Shown: positions 9,611 through 17,925, counted from the stretch's first letter. The stretch: 64,000 nucleotides of DNA from an uncultured Oscillospiraceae bacterium (GCA_900539845.1 UQDP01000004.1:69450-133449); one strand, 5' to 3'. Translations and numbers: made by a program. The notes: generated by a model from the letters alone, not told the origin.

Positions 9611-9686
9611 TGGTGGAGCATAGGGGATTCGAACCCCTGACCTCCACACTGCCAGTGTGGCGCGCTCCCAACTGCGCTAATGCCCC
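9611..9686 (-). tRNA. tRNA-Ala(GGC)
   Basis: On the minus strand the acceptor GGGGCAT pairs with ATGCTCC, followed by A and an encoded CCA. The anticodon arm CCACA-CTGGCAG-TGTGG places GGC at 34-36, and the T arm is AGGGG-TTCGAAT-CCCCT. It is a complete 76-nt cloverleaf. Confidence 0.95.
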
Positions 9687-9760
9687 TCAATATTTCGTGT
9701 TATATTCTACTATATTTCAATACGAAAATCAATATTTAATTTTATTTTTCATTATGAATT

Positions 9761-10285
9761 TTAGCATCTGTCTGCATTCGCTTTTACGCAGTACACAATG
9801 TGCGGCATATCCACACCGTAATAATGCTTGATTATTCTGCCGCAGGGCTGCATTCCGTTTTTCATGGCAACACGCTGTGACGCAATATTATTATCACGTA
9901 TTATAGAATAAACCTCTGCTTTTCCGAGCACATCAAAAGCGTATCTTTTGCACGCCTGCGCGGATTCATCGGCATATCCTTTATGCCAGAAGGCTTTCTG
10001 AAATAAATATCCTACCTCAACAACGCTTCGTCCGTTGAAATCCTGATAGGTAAGCCCGCACTGCCCTATCATCTTTCCGCTCGATTTAAGCACGACCGCC
10101 CAGAGTCCAAACCCGTTTTTCCTGTATCTGCGCAGCTGATTTTCAAACCACTGTATCACCTCTTGCTCGGAAAAGGCATGCTCATAGGCATACATGACCT
10201 CCGCATCCTGTAAAATTTCTCGCAGAGCCGGCAGATCTTCCGCCGTCATCTCACGCAATATCAGCCTTTCGGTTTCAATTCTCAT
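9761..10285 (-). CDS. GNAT-family N-acetyltransferase (RimJ/RimL-like)
   Basis: 174 residues beginning MRIETERLILREMTAEDL, the classic start of the RimJ/RimL acetyltransferase subfamily. It continues with the acetyl-CoA region around VGYLFQKAFWHKGYADE and ends with SQRVAMKNGMQPCGRI. The acceptor substrate cannot be read from sequence. ATG at 10285 with GGAGAG upstream. It follows hisF by 45 bp in the same direction and may be transcribed with hisHF, though no functional link is implied. Confidence 0.85.
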   Translation of the reverse strand: MRIETERLILREMTAEDLPALREILQDAEVMYAYEHAFSEQEVIQWFENQLRRYRKNGFGLWAVVLKSSGKMIGQCGLTYQDFNGRSVVEVGYLFQKAFWHKGYADESAQACKRYAFDVLGKAEVYSIIRDNNIASQRVAMKNGMQPCGRIIKHYYGVDMPHIVYCVKANADRC

Positions 10286-10330
10286 TCTGCCGCTCTCTCC
10301 GTTCCTTTTCAAGACTGCAAGCCGCCCGTT

Positions 10331-11089
10331 TCAGATCCTTACAGGTATTCCGTTTTCTTTCAAATATTTTTTCAGTTCGGGAATGGGCAGTTCATTAAAA
10401 TGGAACAGGCTTGCCGCAAGCACTGCGTCCGCCGCTCCCTTTGTAAACGCATCGTAAAAATGCTCCTTTTTTCCTGCTCCGCCGCTTGCGATAACCGGTA
10501 TGCCTACCGCAGTTGAAACGGCATACGTGAGTTCAATATCATAGCCGTTTTTCTGTCCGTCACAATCCATTGAGGTAAGCAGGATTTCCCCAGCCCCGCG
10601 GGAATACGCCTCCTTCGCCCAGGCAACAGCGTCAATCCCTGTCGGAATTCTACCGCCGTTGAGATAAACCTCCCAACCTCCGTTTTCGCGTTTTTTTGCG
10701 TCAATGGCACACACAACACACTGACTGCCGAATTTATCCGCCGCGTCATTGATCAGGCCCGGATTGCGAACCGCCGCCGAATTTACTGAAATCTTATCCG
10801 CCCCGGCACGCAAAAGCTCTTTAAAATCATCCGTTGTTCTTATTCCTCCTCCCACGGTAAAAGGAATAAAAACCGTCTTTGCCACACGCTCAACTATATC
10901 TATCATTGTGCTGCGACCCTCATGTGTTGCCGTAATGTCAAGCAGCACAAGCTCGTCCGCTCCCTGACGGTCATATGCCGCCGCGCACGCAATAGGGTCT
11001 CCGGCGTCTCTTAAATCAACGAACGAAACGCCCTTTACCACTCTGCCGTTTTTAACGTCAAGGCAGGGTATGATTCTTTTGGCATACAT
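10331..11089 (-). CDS. hisF: imidazole glycerol phosphate synthase cyclase subunit HisF
   Basis: A (beta/alpha)8 barrel that uses ammonia from HisH to turn PRFAR into IGP and AICAR in histidine synthesis. The catalytic aspartates are visible in [16 protein letters not shown] and in VVCAIDAKK. The phosphate-binding ends FTVGGGIR and [13 protein letters not shown] are present. 252 residues, normal length. It starts 2 bp after the hisH stop. Confidence 0.96.
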   Translation of the reverse strand: MYAKRIIPCLDVKNGRVVKGVSFVDLRDAGDPIACAAAYDRQGADELVLLDITATHEGRSTMIDIVERVAKTVFIPFTVGGGIRTTDDFKELLRAGADKISVNSAAVRNPGLINDAADKFGSQCVVCAIDAKKRENGGWEVYLNGGRIPTGIDAVAWAKEAYSRGAGEILLTSMDCDGQKNGYDIELTYAVSTAVGIPVIASGGAGKKEHFYDAFTKGAADAVLAASLFHFNELPIPELKKYLKENGIPVRI

Positions 11090-11091
11090 AC

Positions 11092-11703
11092 TTATCCCTC
11101 CGCCGCTATAAAGTTTTTAAGGATCTGAAGACCTGCGGCGCCGCTTTTTTCAGGATGGAACTGGGTCGCAAACAGGTTTCCGCGCTCAACTGCGCACTGT
11201 ATTTTCACTCCGTATTCCGCCGTTGCCGCAACATCGCTCAATTCAGCGCCGTTCAGATAGTATGAATGAACAAAATAGAAATAACTGCCTTGGGGGATAT
11301 TCTTAAACAAACGGCTGTTTGCCCGGATCTCAACGCTGTTCCAGCCTATATGGGGGACTTTCAGACCGTTGTTTTTTGGAATAAGGGAAATGTCTCCGCC
11401 AAGCAGCCCTAAACCGTCCGCATCGGGGCTCTCGTCACTTTTTTCAAATAAAAGCTGAAGTCCAAGGCATATTCCGAGAAACGGTTTTCCGCTTAAAGCC
11501 GCCTTTTTTACTGATCCGATAAGCCCTCTTTCGTCCATAGATCTCATAGCGTCTCCGAACGAACCGACTCCCGGAAGTATAACACTGTCCGCCGCTTCTA
11601 TTTCACCGGGATCTGAGGTGATAATGTTTTCAGCGCCGATAAAATCAAGCGCTTTTTTAACGCTCATAAGATTGCCGGCGCCGTAATCGATGATTGCGGT
11701 CAA
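11092..11703 (-). CDS. hisH: imidazole glycerol phosphate synthase glutaminase subunit HisH
   Basis: Class-I glutamine amidotransferase that supplies ammonia to HisF. The nucleophile lies in [13 protein letters not shown], and the His-Glu pair in [10 protein letters not shown]. 203 residues. The TTG start at 11703 is supported by GGCGGGAG five bases upstream. Only hisH and hisF are here; the other his genes are not in the window. Confidence 0.95.
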   Translation of the reverse strand: MTAIIDYGAGNLMSVKKALDFIGAENIITSDPGEIEAADSVILPGVGSFGDAMRSMDERGLIGSVKKAALSGKPFLGICLGLQLLFEKSDESPDADGLGLLGGDISLIPKNNGLKVPHIGWNSVEIRANSRLFKNIPQGSYFYFVHSYYLNGAELSDVAATAEYGVKIQCAVERGNLFATQFHPEKSGAAGLQILKNFIAAEG

Positions 11704-11860
11704 TTTTCTCCCGCCTTTCAGGTAAATTAAGACTATGACAATAATTTTATCATATCAATAGCGGCATTTCAACACAAAATCATTGACAAACGCGCCTGTT
11801 TGAGATACAATTCATAAGTAACGCGAACATCGCGCCGAACTTCTCTAAGTTCATCAAATA
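11704..11860. other. hisH upstream and left flank of the mobile element
   Basis: Non-coding sequence with an AT-rich promoter-like stretch for hisH on the minus strand and TTGACA...GATACAAT on the plus strand just ahead of the split tRNA-Ser 5' half. The latter is plausibly the original promoter of that tRNA gene. Confidence 0.4.
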
Positions 11861-11862
11861 CG

Positions 11863-11902
11863 GAGACGTATCGAAGTGGTCATAACGGGGCTGACTCGAA
11901 AT
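11863..11902 (+). pseudogene. 5' half of host tRNA-Ser(CGA), split by element insertion
   Basis: GGAGACG acceptor strand, the serine-type D arm TATCGAAGTGGTCATAACG and the 5' side of the anticodon arm up to ACTCGAAAT. After that, tRNA homology breaks down. The matching 3' half is 22.7 kb away at 34621-34677 and ends CGTCTCC, the exact complement of GGAGACG. Joining the two at ACTCGAAAT restores a complete tRNA-Ser with anticodon CGA. Confidence 0.8.
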
Positions 11903-11984
11903 TTTGCGGGAAACTGTCCGTTTCGTCCACCAAAAACCTTGTAACCGTGCGGGTTTTACCCGGTTCGAAAATTGAATAAGTTTG

Positions 11985-12010
11985 CTGTTCTTTCCGTCAG
12001 TTCTTTCCAA
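11985..12010 (+). repeat. GTTCTTTCC direct repeats, left end (putative integrase arm sites)
   Basis: GTTCTTTCC occurs at 11987-11995 and 12000-12008. The second lies in CAGTTCTTTCCAAAGC, nearly the same as CAGTTCTTTCCAAAAGC at the right end of the element (34456-34472). Short repeats flanking the core at both ends are what tyrosine integrases use as arm-type sites. Confidence 0.5.
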
Positions 12011-12061
12011 AGCCCTTTTTCACCGGAAAAAGGCGGGAAAAAACGACGGCTGAGCATATAG

Positions 12062-12150
12062 GGAGCGGTATCGAAGTGGTCATAACGGGCCTGACTCGAA
12101 ATCAGGTAGTCCTCACGGGCTCGTGGGTTCGAATCCCACCCGCTCCGCCA
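12062..12150 (+). tRNA. tRNA-Ser(CGA), intact copy carried by the element
   Basis: Acceptor GGAGCGG/CCGCTCC, anticodon arm CCTGA-CTCGAAA-TCAGG giving CGA, a long class-II variable arm, T arm GTGGG-TTCGAAT-CCCAC and GCCA end; 89 nt. It lies inside the element, 200 bp after the broken copy, and has the same anticodon. It can therefore replace the tRNA that the insertion destroyed. A terminator follows directly. Confidence 0.93.
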
Positions 12151-12153
12151 TCG

Positions 12154-12197
12154 AAAAATCCAGTAACCATGCGGGTTTCTGGATTTTTCTTTTTTTG
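12154..12197 (+). terminator. terminator of tRNA-Ser
   Basis: AAAAATCCAG pairs with CTGGATTTTT around a 15-nt loop and is followed by CTTTTTTT, starting 4 nt after the tRNA CCA. Confidence 0.8.
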
Positions 12198-12227
12198 CGC
12201 CCGCTCCAAAAATCACCCGATTTTGGG

Positions 12228-12257
12228 CTGTTCTTTCCAAAATTTTGGAAAGAACAG
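12228..12257. repeat. 30-bp perfect palindrome containing two GTTCTTTCC sites
   Basis: CTGTTCTTTCC, AAAATTTT, GGAAAGAACAG: a perfect inverted repeat 9 bp after the integrase stop (on the minus strand). It may be an integrase arm site pair, a terminator hairpin, or both. The sequence that follows on the integrase strand is not T-rich, which argues against a simple terminator. Confidence 0.6.
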
Positions 12258-12266
12258 CTTTTTGCT

Positions 12267-13478
12267 TTATTCCCCACTTTTTTCTGCATTTTGCTCCCAT
12301 CTGCTGCCGAAATCGCCCGCTTCGGGAAGCGGCATACCGCTCACCATCGCCTGCGCCGAGGAGAGTTTCGAACTGTAATCCAGATGGGCGTAAATGTTCG
12401 CCGTGGTGGAAAAATCCGAATGCCCCAGCCAGTCTTGAATCTGCTTGAGCGGCACGCCGTTGGCAAGCAGAAGGGATGCGCAGCTGTGCCTGAGATCGTG
12501 GAAGCGCATTTTCTTCATGCCGTGACGCTGGATGAAAGCAGGAAACTGGGATGTCAGATAGTCAGGCTTCATCCGCTCGCCCAACTCGTCCACGAACACA
12601 AAGCCGTCGTATTCGTAGTTGTAGCAGTTGCCGCAGACCTGCTTGTTCAGTTCCTGCGCCGCCTTGACCTCCGCAAAGTATTCCTTGAACCTTCCCACCA
12701 GCGGCAGAGTGCGCATACTGGATTTGGTTTTTGCCGACTCCTGCTCAATGATCTGCGTTTTCCCGCCCATATTGACGGAGGTCACCGTCCGTTTGATGGT
12801 CAGCGTTCCCCGCTCAAAGTCGATGGCGTCCCACTTGAGCCCCAGCACCTCGCCACGGCGCAGACCGTAAAAGGCGGCAACCAGCACCGGCAGCTCCAGC
12901 TTTGTACCCTTGACCACGTCAAATAAGCGCTGAAGCTCCGCCGCATCCAGAAATACCGGCTGGAAATCGTTCTTCTTGGGGCGGTCTACCTTCATCGCCA
13001 CATTCTGCGCCACCAGATCGGTTTTCATGGCGTATTTCAGCGCCTGATGAATCACAGCGTGGTAATGGATGACGGAATTGGGCTTGACGGTTTTCAGCTT
13101 CTCGGAATAAAACTGCTGGATGTGCCTTGCTTCCAAGTCCTTTAGAGTAATCGGTTTATTCCGGAAATACGGCTCAATGGTCTGCTTCACCATGCTCTCA
13201 TAGGAGCCGAAGGTGGTGGGCTTCACCCTGACCTTGACGATCTCCAGCCAGCCGAGAAGATAATCGGCAAACAGCATATTGGAGCAAAGCTCGCCGATCT
13301 CTGCTGGTGGCTCAAACTCGCTGCGGATGCGTGCGAGTTCTGCTTCCGCTTTTCGTTTGTTTCCCTTTTCGGGAAGTCCGGTGGATATGTACTTGACGTG
13401 CCGTTTGTTTTTGCTGTCGTAATAACTCAGCACGGCGTAGTAGTACCCTTTTTTAACCTGTAAATGTCCTGATACCAA
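12267..13478 (-). CDS. tyrosine recombinase (phage-type integrase)
   Basis: Integrates and excises the element at the tRNA-Ser core. 403 residues: an N-terminal arm-binding domain with KKGYYYAVLSYYDSKNKRH, a SAM-like core-binding domain at about 65-165, and a C-terminal catalytic domain. The catalytic residues are Arg at 207/208 in YGLRRGEV, His327 and Arg330 in HDLRHS, His353 in LGHSD and the nucleophile Tyr363 in NIYAHL, all present, so it looks active. The TTG start at 13478 has AAAGGAG upstream. Its position next to the tRNA is typical of such elements. Confidence 0.95.
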   Translation of the reverse strand: MVSGHLQVKKGYYYAVLSYYDSKNKRHVKYISTGLPEKGNKRKAEAELARIRSEFEPPAEIGELCSNMLFADYLLGWLEIVKVRVKPTTFGSYESMVKQTIEPYFRNKPITLKDLEARHIQQFYSEKLKTVKPNSVIHYHAVIHQALKYAMKTDLVAQNVAMKVDRPKKNDFQPVFLDAAELQRLFDVVKGTKLELPVLVAAFYGLRRGEVLGLKWDAIDFERGTLTIKRTVTSVNMGGKTQIIEQESAKTKSSMRTLPLVGRFKEYFAEVKAAQELNKQVCGNCYNYEYDGFVFVDELGERMKPDYLTSQFPAFIQRHGMKKMRFHDLRHSCASLLLANGVPLKQIQDWLGHSDFSTTANIYAHLDYSSKLSSAQAMVSGMPLPEAGDFGSRWEQNAEKSGE

Positions 13479-13602
13479 TTTATAAAACTCCTTTCTTTGC
13501 TTTTACACAGGACAGTCCGGCACCGACAAGGCCATTGTACCCTGCCGGTGCCGTTCTTTCCATTGTGTGAAGGTCGTGCTCCGCACACATTTTCGGTTCG
13601 AA

Positions 13603-14526
13603 TCAGCGGCTGTCCCTGTCACGCTCCCGTCTGCGCTGCCATTGTTCCAACAGCTTAATGACTATATCGCAGATCTGCTTATCCGTGTAATTCTTCGGGA
13701 AATATTTGCGAATGTCCTCCCGCTTGAATTTATATTGCTCCTGCTGGTTGGGCTTCTGCTCGGCGAGGATGTCGTAGATCGTCTGGTCTTGCAGCACCCC
13801 CTCCTGTGAAAGCTTCTTTAAGCGGATTGCCTGTGCGTGGGACGGCGTGCAGTCGTTCAGTTCCATTGCGTTTAACAACACCCGTTGCTCCGACTGGTCT
13901 AAGTATGAGATTTCTACCGCAGGGTTGAAAGCAATTTTGTTTTCGTCTACCATTTCTAATAGTTCGGGGATCAAGTAGGTCAAGCGAATATATCTGCGGA
14001 CTTGGTCTTTGCTTTCACCTGCATCGTCGGCTACTTTTTCCACACTCAACAACTTCTCTGCAACTTGCACAGAAGCTTTACCTTGATGTTTTATCGCATC
14101 TAATTTCATCTTGTAGGCAAACGCCTTTTCACTGGGCAAAATATGTTCCCGTTGCAGGTTAGCGTCCACCATTGCAATGACTGCTTCATCATCGCTCATC
14201 TCTCGAATGATTACGGGCATTGTCTCGATCCCCAGCACCTGACACGCCGCCAGCCTTCTGTGCCCGGAGATCAGCTCATAGCCGCCCTCCGGCAAAGGGC
14301 GGGCGAGCGCCGGTGTGAGCGTACCAAACTTTTGGATGCTCTCGATCAGCCGTTTCATCTCGTCATCGTTCTGGATTTTGAACGGGTGCTCTTTGAACGG
14401 GTGAAGCTCATTTAATGGAATTTCTTTTACCCGTTCCAGTTTTGCATCATCTCGTTCCTCCTGCGAAGAAAACAGCTCGTCCAGCGAATTTGTTGGTAAA
14501 GTAAAATCAGATTTTCGTTTTGTCAT
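13603..14526 (-). CDS. ParB/Spo0J-family partition-like protein
   Basis: 307 residues. ParB N-terminal domain with the nucleotide-binding GHRR motif (YELISGHRRLAACQ) and the box EAVIAMVDANLQREHILPSE, followed by a helix-turn-helix middle (VADDAGESKDQVRRYIRL). No ParA is seen. In mobilizable elements such solo ParB-like proteins may act in plasmid-stage maintenance or gene regulation. ATG at 14526 with AAAGGAGGC upstream; that site overlaps the end of the preceding MobC-like gene, so the two are coupled. Confidence 0.85.
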   Translation of the reverse strand: MTKRKSDFTLPTNSLDELFSSQEERDDAKLERVKEIPLNELHPFKEHPFKIQNDDEMKRLIESIQKFGTLTPALARPLPEGGYELISGHRRLAACQVLGIETMPVIIREMSDDEAVIAMVDANLQREHILPSEKAFAYKMKLDAIKHQGKASVQVAEKLLSVEKVADDAGESKDQVRRYIRLTYLIPELLEMVDENKIAFNPAVEISYLDQSEQRVLLNAMELNDCTPSHAQAIRLKKLSQEGVLQDQTIYDILAEQKPNQQEQYKFKREDIRKYFPKNYTDKQICDIVIKLLEQWQRRRERDRDSR

Positions 14527-14540
14527 TGCGTTTGCCTCCT

Positions 14541-14882
14541 TTATTGCCATTTCAGATTGCTTTCACCGGGACGGAGAAACACCGCTTCGACGTCCGCCTG
14601 AAACCTGTGCCAACGCAGTGCTTCCGCCTTCAGCATCGGCGTGTCAATAAAGCCGAGTGTATTTGCTTTCACTGCAAGCTGGTTGATGTTGTTGCCGATG
14701 GCGGAAAGCTGGCGCATTGCTTCATAAAATCTTGCGTCCGGCTTTTCCTTCGGCTCGTAGCCGTGCAGCAGAATTCGTATCACCGCTGTTTCTGTAATTC
14801 CGCAAAGCTCTGCCTTGCGTTTTAATTCTCTGACGTCCTGCGGGGAAAGCCAGAACTGTTTTTTGATTCTTTGTTTCATCAT
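14541..14882 (-). CDS. MobC-like relaxosome accessory protein
   Basis: 113 residues with a ribbon-helix-helix-like N-terminus (KKQFWLSPQDVRELKRKAELCGI) and the MobC-type stretch LSAIGNNINQLAVKANTLG. Such proteins bind oriT and help a relaxase nick. No relaxase gene accompanies it here. It lies directly downstream of an oriT-like region. AAGGAAG precedes the ATGATG start. Confidence 0.75.
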   Translation of the reverse strand: MMKQRIKKQFWLSPQDVRELKRKAELCGITETAVIRILLHGYEPKEKPDARFYEAMRQLSAIGNNINQLAVKANTLGFIDTPMLKAEALRWHRFQADVEAVFLRPGESNLKWQ

Positions 14883-14899
14883 GTTCTTCCTTTCTTTAC

Positions 14900-14985
14900 G
14901 GGGTATTAGGGGCGCTCCCTAACGAGATTTACCGTTTTACGACCTTTGGGAGTATAAACGGTCTGCTCGCTAAGATAGCGCAGCC
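14900..14985. other. oriT-like intergenic region
   Basis: Between two MobC-like genes. It holds three inverted repeats: TTAGGG/CCCTAA at 14906-14922, ACCGTTT/AAACGGT at 14931-14962 and CGCTA/TAGCG at 14968-14980. On the minus strand the order is hairpin ending AAACGGTAAAT, then GGGAGCGCCCC. This recalls the arrangement of MOBQ-type origins (hairpin, CGGTAAAT, then GCGCCC at the nick). Assignment is by remembered similarity only. Confidence 0.4.
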
Positions 14986-15007
14986 TAAAACCTCCGCTCC
15001 ATTTTTC

Positions 15008-15268
15008 TTACTTCAGTAAGTCTTCTATCACACTCAGGCGATGGAGGATTTCGTTCCTTTCGAGTGAATCAAAATCCTTTTTCAGTTGTCGGATAAGCCG
15101 AAAAGTCTTGTAGATTTTCTCATCGGTTGCGGCTTTTACATCTTTTCCAAGCCCCAGCCTTCTCAGGTATTCCGATAGAGAAAGTCCGCAATAAAATGCG
15201 TTTTCGCTGAGCTTCTCCTTCTCGGCAGGCGTTACCCGCACGTTGATTCCAAGTGTTTTGCTTCTCAT
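15008..15268 (-). CDS. small ribbon-helix-helix/MobC-like protein
   Basis: 86 residues: NVRVTPAEKEKLSENAFYCGLSLSEYLRRLGLG is the N-terminal RHH-like region of plasmid mobilization proteins, followed by a charged helical tail. It probably binds DNA at the adjacent oriT-like region. An AAGGAAAGGA site precedes the ATG. Confidence 0.7.
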   Translation of the reverse strand: MRSKTLGINVRVTPAEKEKLSENAFYCGLSLSEYLRRLGLGKDVKAATDEKIYKTFRLIRQLKKDFDSLERNEILHRLSVIEDLLK

Positions 15269-15326
15269 AAAATCTCAATCCTTTCCTTTGTTTGTGACAG
15301 CAATGACGGCTGTGACGGATATTTCG

Positions 15327-16343
15327 CTATACCGTGATATTCCCGTCATTTGCGTCACCGCCGTCACGGCGTATGAATTTAATCAGCCGGCTTTGTCCCG
15401 TCCGCTTGGTGCGGTACTCGATTCCGGCGGGCTCCAGCACCTCATAGTAAAACTGCCCCAAGTACTTGGTGACCACATTGGGCGTGGTTTCCGTCTCCGC
15501 CATATCGGCGATCAGCTCGGTGGCGGTTCCCACCCATTCGGTGCGGGTTTTCATAAATTCCACTACCCGAAAAAGGAATTGCGGAATCTCCGCCCTGCGG
15601 ATTTCCTCCGTGTTCTTGCGCTCCACCAGCTCCCATTTCAGGTCCTGAAACCGTAGGGTCATCTCCTGATATTCCACATCCCGCCCGCAGGCAAGAAGCG
15701 TGGCGTCCCTGCTGCTTCGCTTGCGCTTGAGCACATAATTGGTGTCTGCCGCTCCGGTAATGCCGGTAGAGCCGCTAACCTCATTGAACGGATCGTCCCC
15801 GTCCTTGAGTTTTCGCAGATGGTGGACGAGGATAATGGAAATATCGTGCTCGTCGGCGATTCGTTTGATAGAGGAAATGTCATCGTAATCGTTGCCGTAC
15901 ATTCCCGCTTTCCCGGCGCTTCCCTTGGAATCACGCACCTTTTGAAGCGTATCGATGATTACCAGCTTTGTTTTCGGGAAGTCCTCTAAAAAGTTGATGA
16001 TTTCCTCCTCCAGCCCGTTCCCGATCAAGCCGCAGGTCACCGATAAATGAACACTTCGGTTTGAATCATCTGTCAAATCGAAAAGCCTGTCTTTGATCCG
16101 CCTTAGCGTATCCTCCAAACAGAGATACAGCACGTCGCAATGCATGGTCGGGATTCCCCAAACGGGAAGCCCCTGCGATACCTGCAAGCCGAGCCACAGC
16201 ATCAGCCAGCTTTTGCCGATTTTTGCGGCTCCGCTCAGGACATTTACCCCTTGCGGGATCAGCCCGTCGACAATGAACATGGTCTTGCTCATCGGTGTGG
16301 CCAGCAGAGTTTCTGCGTCCACGGTTACTAATTTTCTTTTCAT
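15327..16343 (-). CDS. RepA-like AAA/RecA-fold ATPase (AAA_25)
   Basis: 338 residues. Walker A GAAKIGKSW at about residue 36, Walker B-like KLVIIDTLQKV, and the sensor-like ISIILVHHLRK are the pattern of hexameric plasmid helicase/RepA-type ATPases. The C-terminal ~100 residues look like a winged-helix tail. It probably acts in replication of the excised element. The ATG at 16343 with AAAGGAATG is chosen; a longer open frame upstream is Cys/Arg-rich translation of the neighbouring gene's other frame. Confidence 0.82.
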   Translation of the reverse strand: MKRKLVTVDAETLLATPMSKTMFIVDGLIPQGVNVLSGAAKIGKSWLMLWLGLQVSQGLPVWGIPTMHCDVLYLCLEDTLRRIKDRLFDLTDDSNRSVHLSVTCGLIGNGLEEEIINFLEDFPKTKLVIIDTLQKVRDSKGSAGKAGMYGNDYDDISSIKRIADEHDISIILVHHLRKLKDGDDPFNEVSGSTGITGAADTNYVLKRKRSSRDATLLACGRDVEYQEMTLRFQDLKWELVERKNTEEIRRAEIPQFLFRVVEFMKTRTEWVGTATELIADMAETETTPNVVTKYLGQFYYEVLEPAGIEYRTKRTGQSRLIKFIRRDGGDANDGNITV

Positions 16344-16470
16344 AAGTACATTCCTTTCATTTTTGTTTTTCGGACAGTTAGAACGCTGAAATCGAGGGAG
16401 TTGGTATGATTCCTTTATGTACCCCGATCCGGCGTCAAAAAGACCTTGTAAACTGGGTGTTTTCACACCC

Positions 16471-16827
16471 CTAATTGTCCGCTTTGCGCTTTCTTGCGCT
16501 CTCGTTTTTCTGCCTGCGGTGCACCTTTTTGCTGCACGATGGGCAGTATTTCTGCCGGTTGGAGTTCGGCACAAAAGCCGCTCCGCACTCGGCGCAGTGA
16601 TAAGTACGCTGCTTGAAAATGTCCGCATACAGCTCCTTTTCGGCTGGTAAAACCGCATTCCGGAAATACCTGCATAGCAGCGAATAAGATATGGTCTGCG
16701 GGCAGATGCAGGATTCGCCGTCGTCCAGCAGCAGACAGTTGCCGTCATCGAAATTGGCGCACAGCCTTTTTATCAGGCGGTTGCACCGTGAGCGCTGGGA
16801 TGGGGTCAGCCGCAGGATTTCAGGCAC
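16471..16827 (-). CDS. cysteine-rich VLP-domain zinc-ribbon protein
   Basis: 118 residues. The LCRYFRNAVLPAEKELYADI segment is the VLP motif that names the domain. The C-terminal CAECGAAF...YCPSCSKKVHRR is a four-cysteine zinc ribbon with a basic tail. Found in Firmicutes mobile elements; function unknown, DNA or RNA binding likely. Its start overlaps the stop of the helix-turn-helix gene by 8 nt. Confidence 0.75.
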   Translation of the reverse strand: MPEILRLTPSQRSRCNRLIKRLCANFDDGNCLLLDDGESCICPQTISYSLLCRYFRNAVLPAEKELYADIFKQRTYHCAECGAAFVPNSNRQKYCPSCSKKVHRRQKNESARKRKADN

Positions 16828-17053
16828 TTGATTTCACCTCCTTTTTCTCTTCAGTCACGAAGTTAATCACACTGACTTTCGGGATTTTGAAACTGTTGCC
16901 GATTTTGATTGCCTGCAATTCACCATCGTTGATGAGATCGTAGGCAAGCTGACGGCTGATGCCCAGCATTTCCCGAAGCTGCTGGACGGTCACGATGTCC
17001 GGATATTCCGGAAACATCATCTGATAAAGCTCTTTGAGCTCCGATTTTTTCAT
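16820..17053 (-). CDS. excisionase-like helix-turn-helix protein
   Basis: 77 residues: VTVQQLREMLGISRQLAYDLINDGELQAIKIGNSFKIPK is an Xis/MerR-type winged helix-turn-helix. First gene of the leftward element operon, so it may be its regulator or the directionality factor of the integrase. Start ATG preceded by AAGGAGG. Confidence 0.75.
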   Translation of the reverse strand: MKKSELKELYQMMFPEYPDIVTVQQLREMLGISRQLAYDLINDGELQAIKIGNSFKIPKVSVINFVTEEKKEVKSSA

Positions 17054-17267
17054 AGCGCTTCAATCCTCCTTTTTTATGGCTATGTAAGGCAGATATCGGC
17101 GTGAGGATCATAGTGCCATCCGATATCTGCTGCGTTTTTCCGAATGTCGTTTTCTATCCCTGCCCCCGTCAAGCGGCGTTGCCGTGCTCGCTTCTTTCGG
17201 AAGGTCGTGGCACAGTCATATCCCACTCGGATTATTATTCAATTTTCAAGGTACAGTAAGAAGGTCT
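17054..17267. promoter_or_regulatory. promoter region of the leftward element genes
   Basis: Non-coding. It contains an inverted repeat GCAGATATCGG ... CCGATATCTGC (about 17089-17128), which could be an operator for the adjacent helix-turn-helix protein, next to a GC-rich stretch. Confidence 0.4.
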
Positions 17268-17850
17268 TTCACTTATTCCCACAGGGAGAGGTCAAACGCA
17301 CCCCCTAAACGGGAAAAAAATTTGAGAATTTGAAAAGTCCTTTCACTTGTTCCCACTGGGGAGAGCAAAATTATCGGGTGTTTTTGAAAAATTTTTTGTT
17401 TTGCAAAAGACCCCTTCACTCATTTGGACAAAGGGGGCCGAAATGCACACCCATTTTCGGGCTTTTTCTCAAAAAATTTTTTGAAAAAATTTACCCTTCA
17501 CTTATTCCCACCGGGAAGGGGCCAATTCCAACCCTATTTCAAAAAATATTTTGCTGTTTGTAAAAAACCTCCTCACTTATTCCCACTGGGAGAAACCAAA
17601 TGCACACCCTAAATCTCAAAAAAAATTACCCCTTCACTTATTTGGAATTGGGAAGTCGAAACGCACCCTGTTTTCACAAAAAATTAAAAAAATATTTTTT
17701 GTTCGGTTGTGGGACGGCTATTTTACTTACCTAAAAAGTCCTTTCACTTATTTGGAATTTGAGTGCCAAAACGCAACCTGTTTTTCAGAAAAAGCAGAAA
17801 AAATTTTTTGAAAAACTGTTTATCTCAAAAACATCCCCTCACTTGTTCCC
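17268..17850. repeat. iteron-like array, eight degenerate repeats
   Basis: Eight direct repeats of TTCACTTATTCCC or its variant TTCACTTATTTGG start at 17268, 17342, 17415, 17497, 17572, 17633, 17743 and 17838, spaced 61-110 bp. Most continue into a dyad (TCCCACTGGGA). About 15-20 nt later comes a second conserved block, AAACGCACCC or AAATGCACACCC. The spacers are A/T runs. The array sits between divergent element operons, next to Rep-like and ParB-like genes. It may be a replication origin or a partition site; no coding is credible. Confidence 0.75.
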
Positions 17851-17898
17851 ACTGGGAAAGGGCTTTTGGGGATAGTAATCCCGAAAAAAGGCAAAAAA

Positions 17899-17925
17899 AT
17901 TTGCCCGCCGGAAGTGGCGGGCAGG
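17899..17925. repeat. GC-rich hairpin
   Basis: GCCCGCC, short loop, GGCGGGC. It follows the iteron array and precedes a plus-strand terminator, so the two may bound a short transcript. Confidence 0.4.

Noticed and set aside
9601..9831. 76-codon plus-strand frame containing EHRGFEPLTSTLPVW
   Set aside because: It is the reverse strand of tRNA-Ala, a well-known spurious translation in databases.
16344..16748. N-terminal extension of the RepA-like ATPase
   Set aside because: The extra residues are the other-frame reading of the VLP gene and have no family similarity; a good ribosome binding site precedes the internal ATG at 16343.
17268..17850. CRISPR array
   Set aside because: Repeat units are degenerate, spacing varies from 61 to 110 bp, spacers are low-complexity A/T and no cas genes are near.
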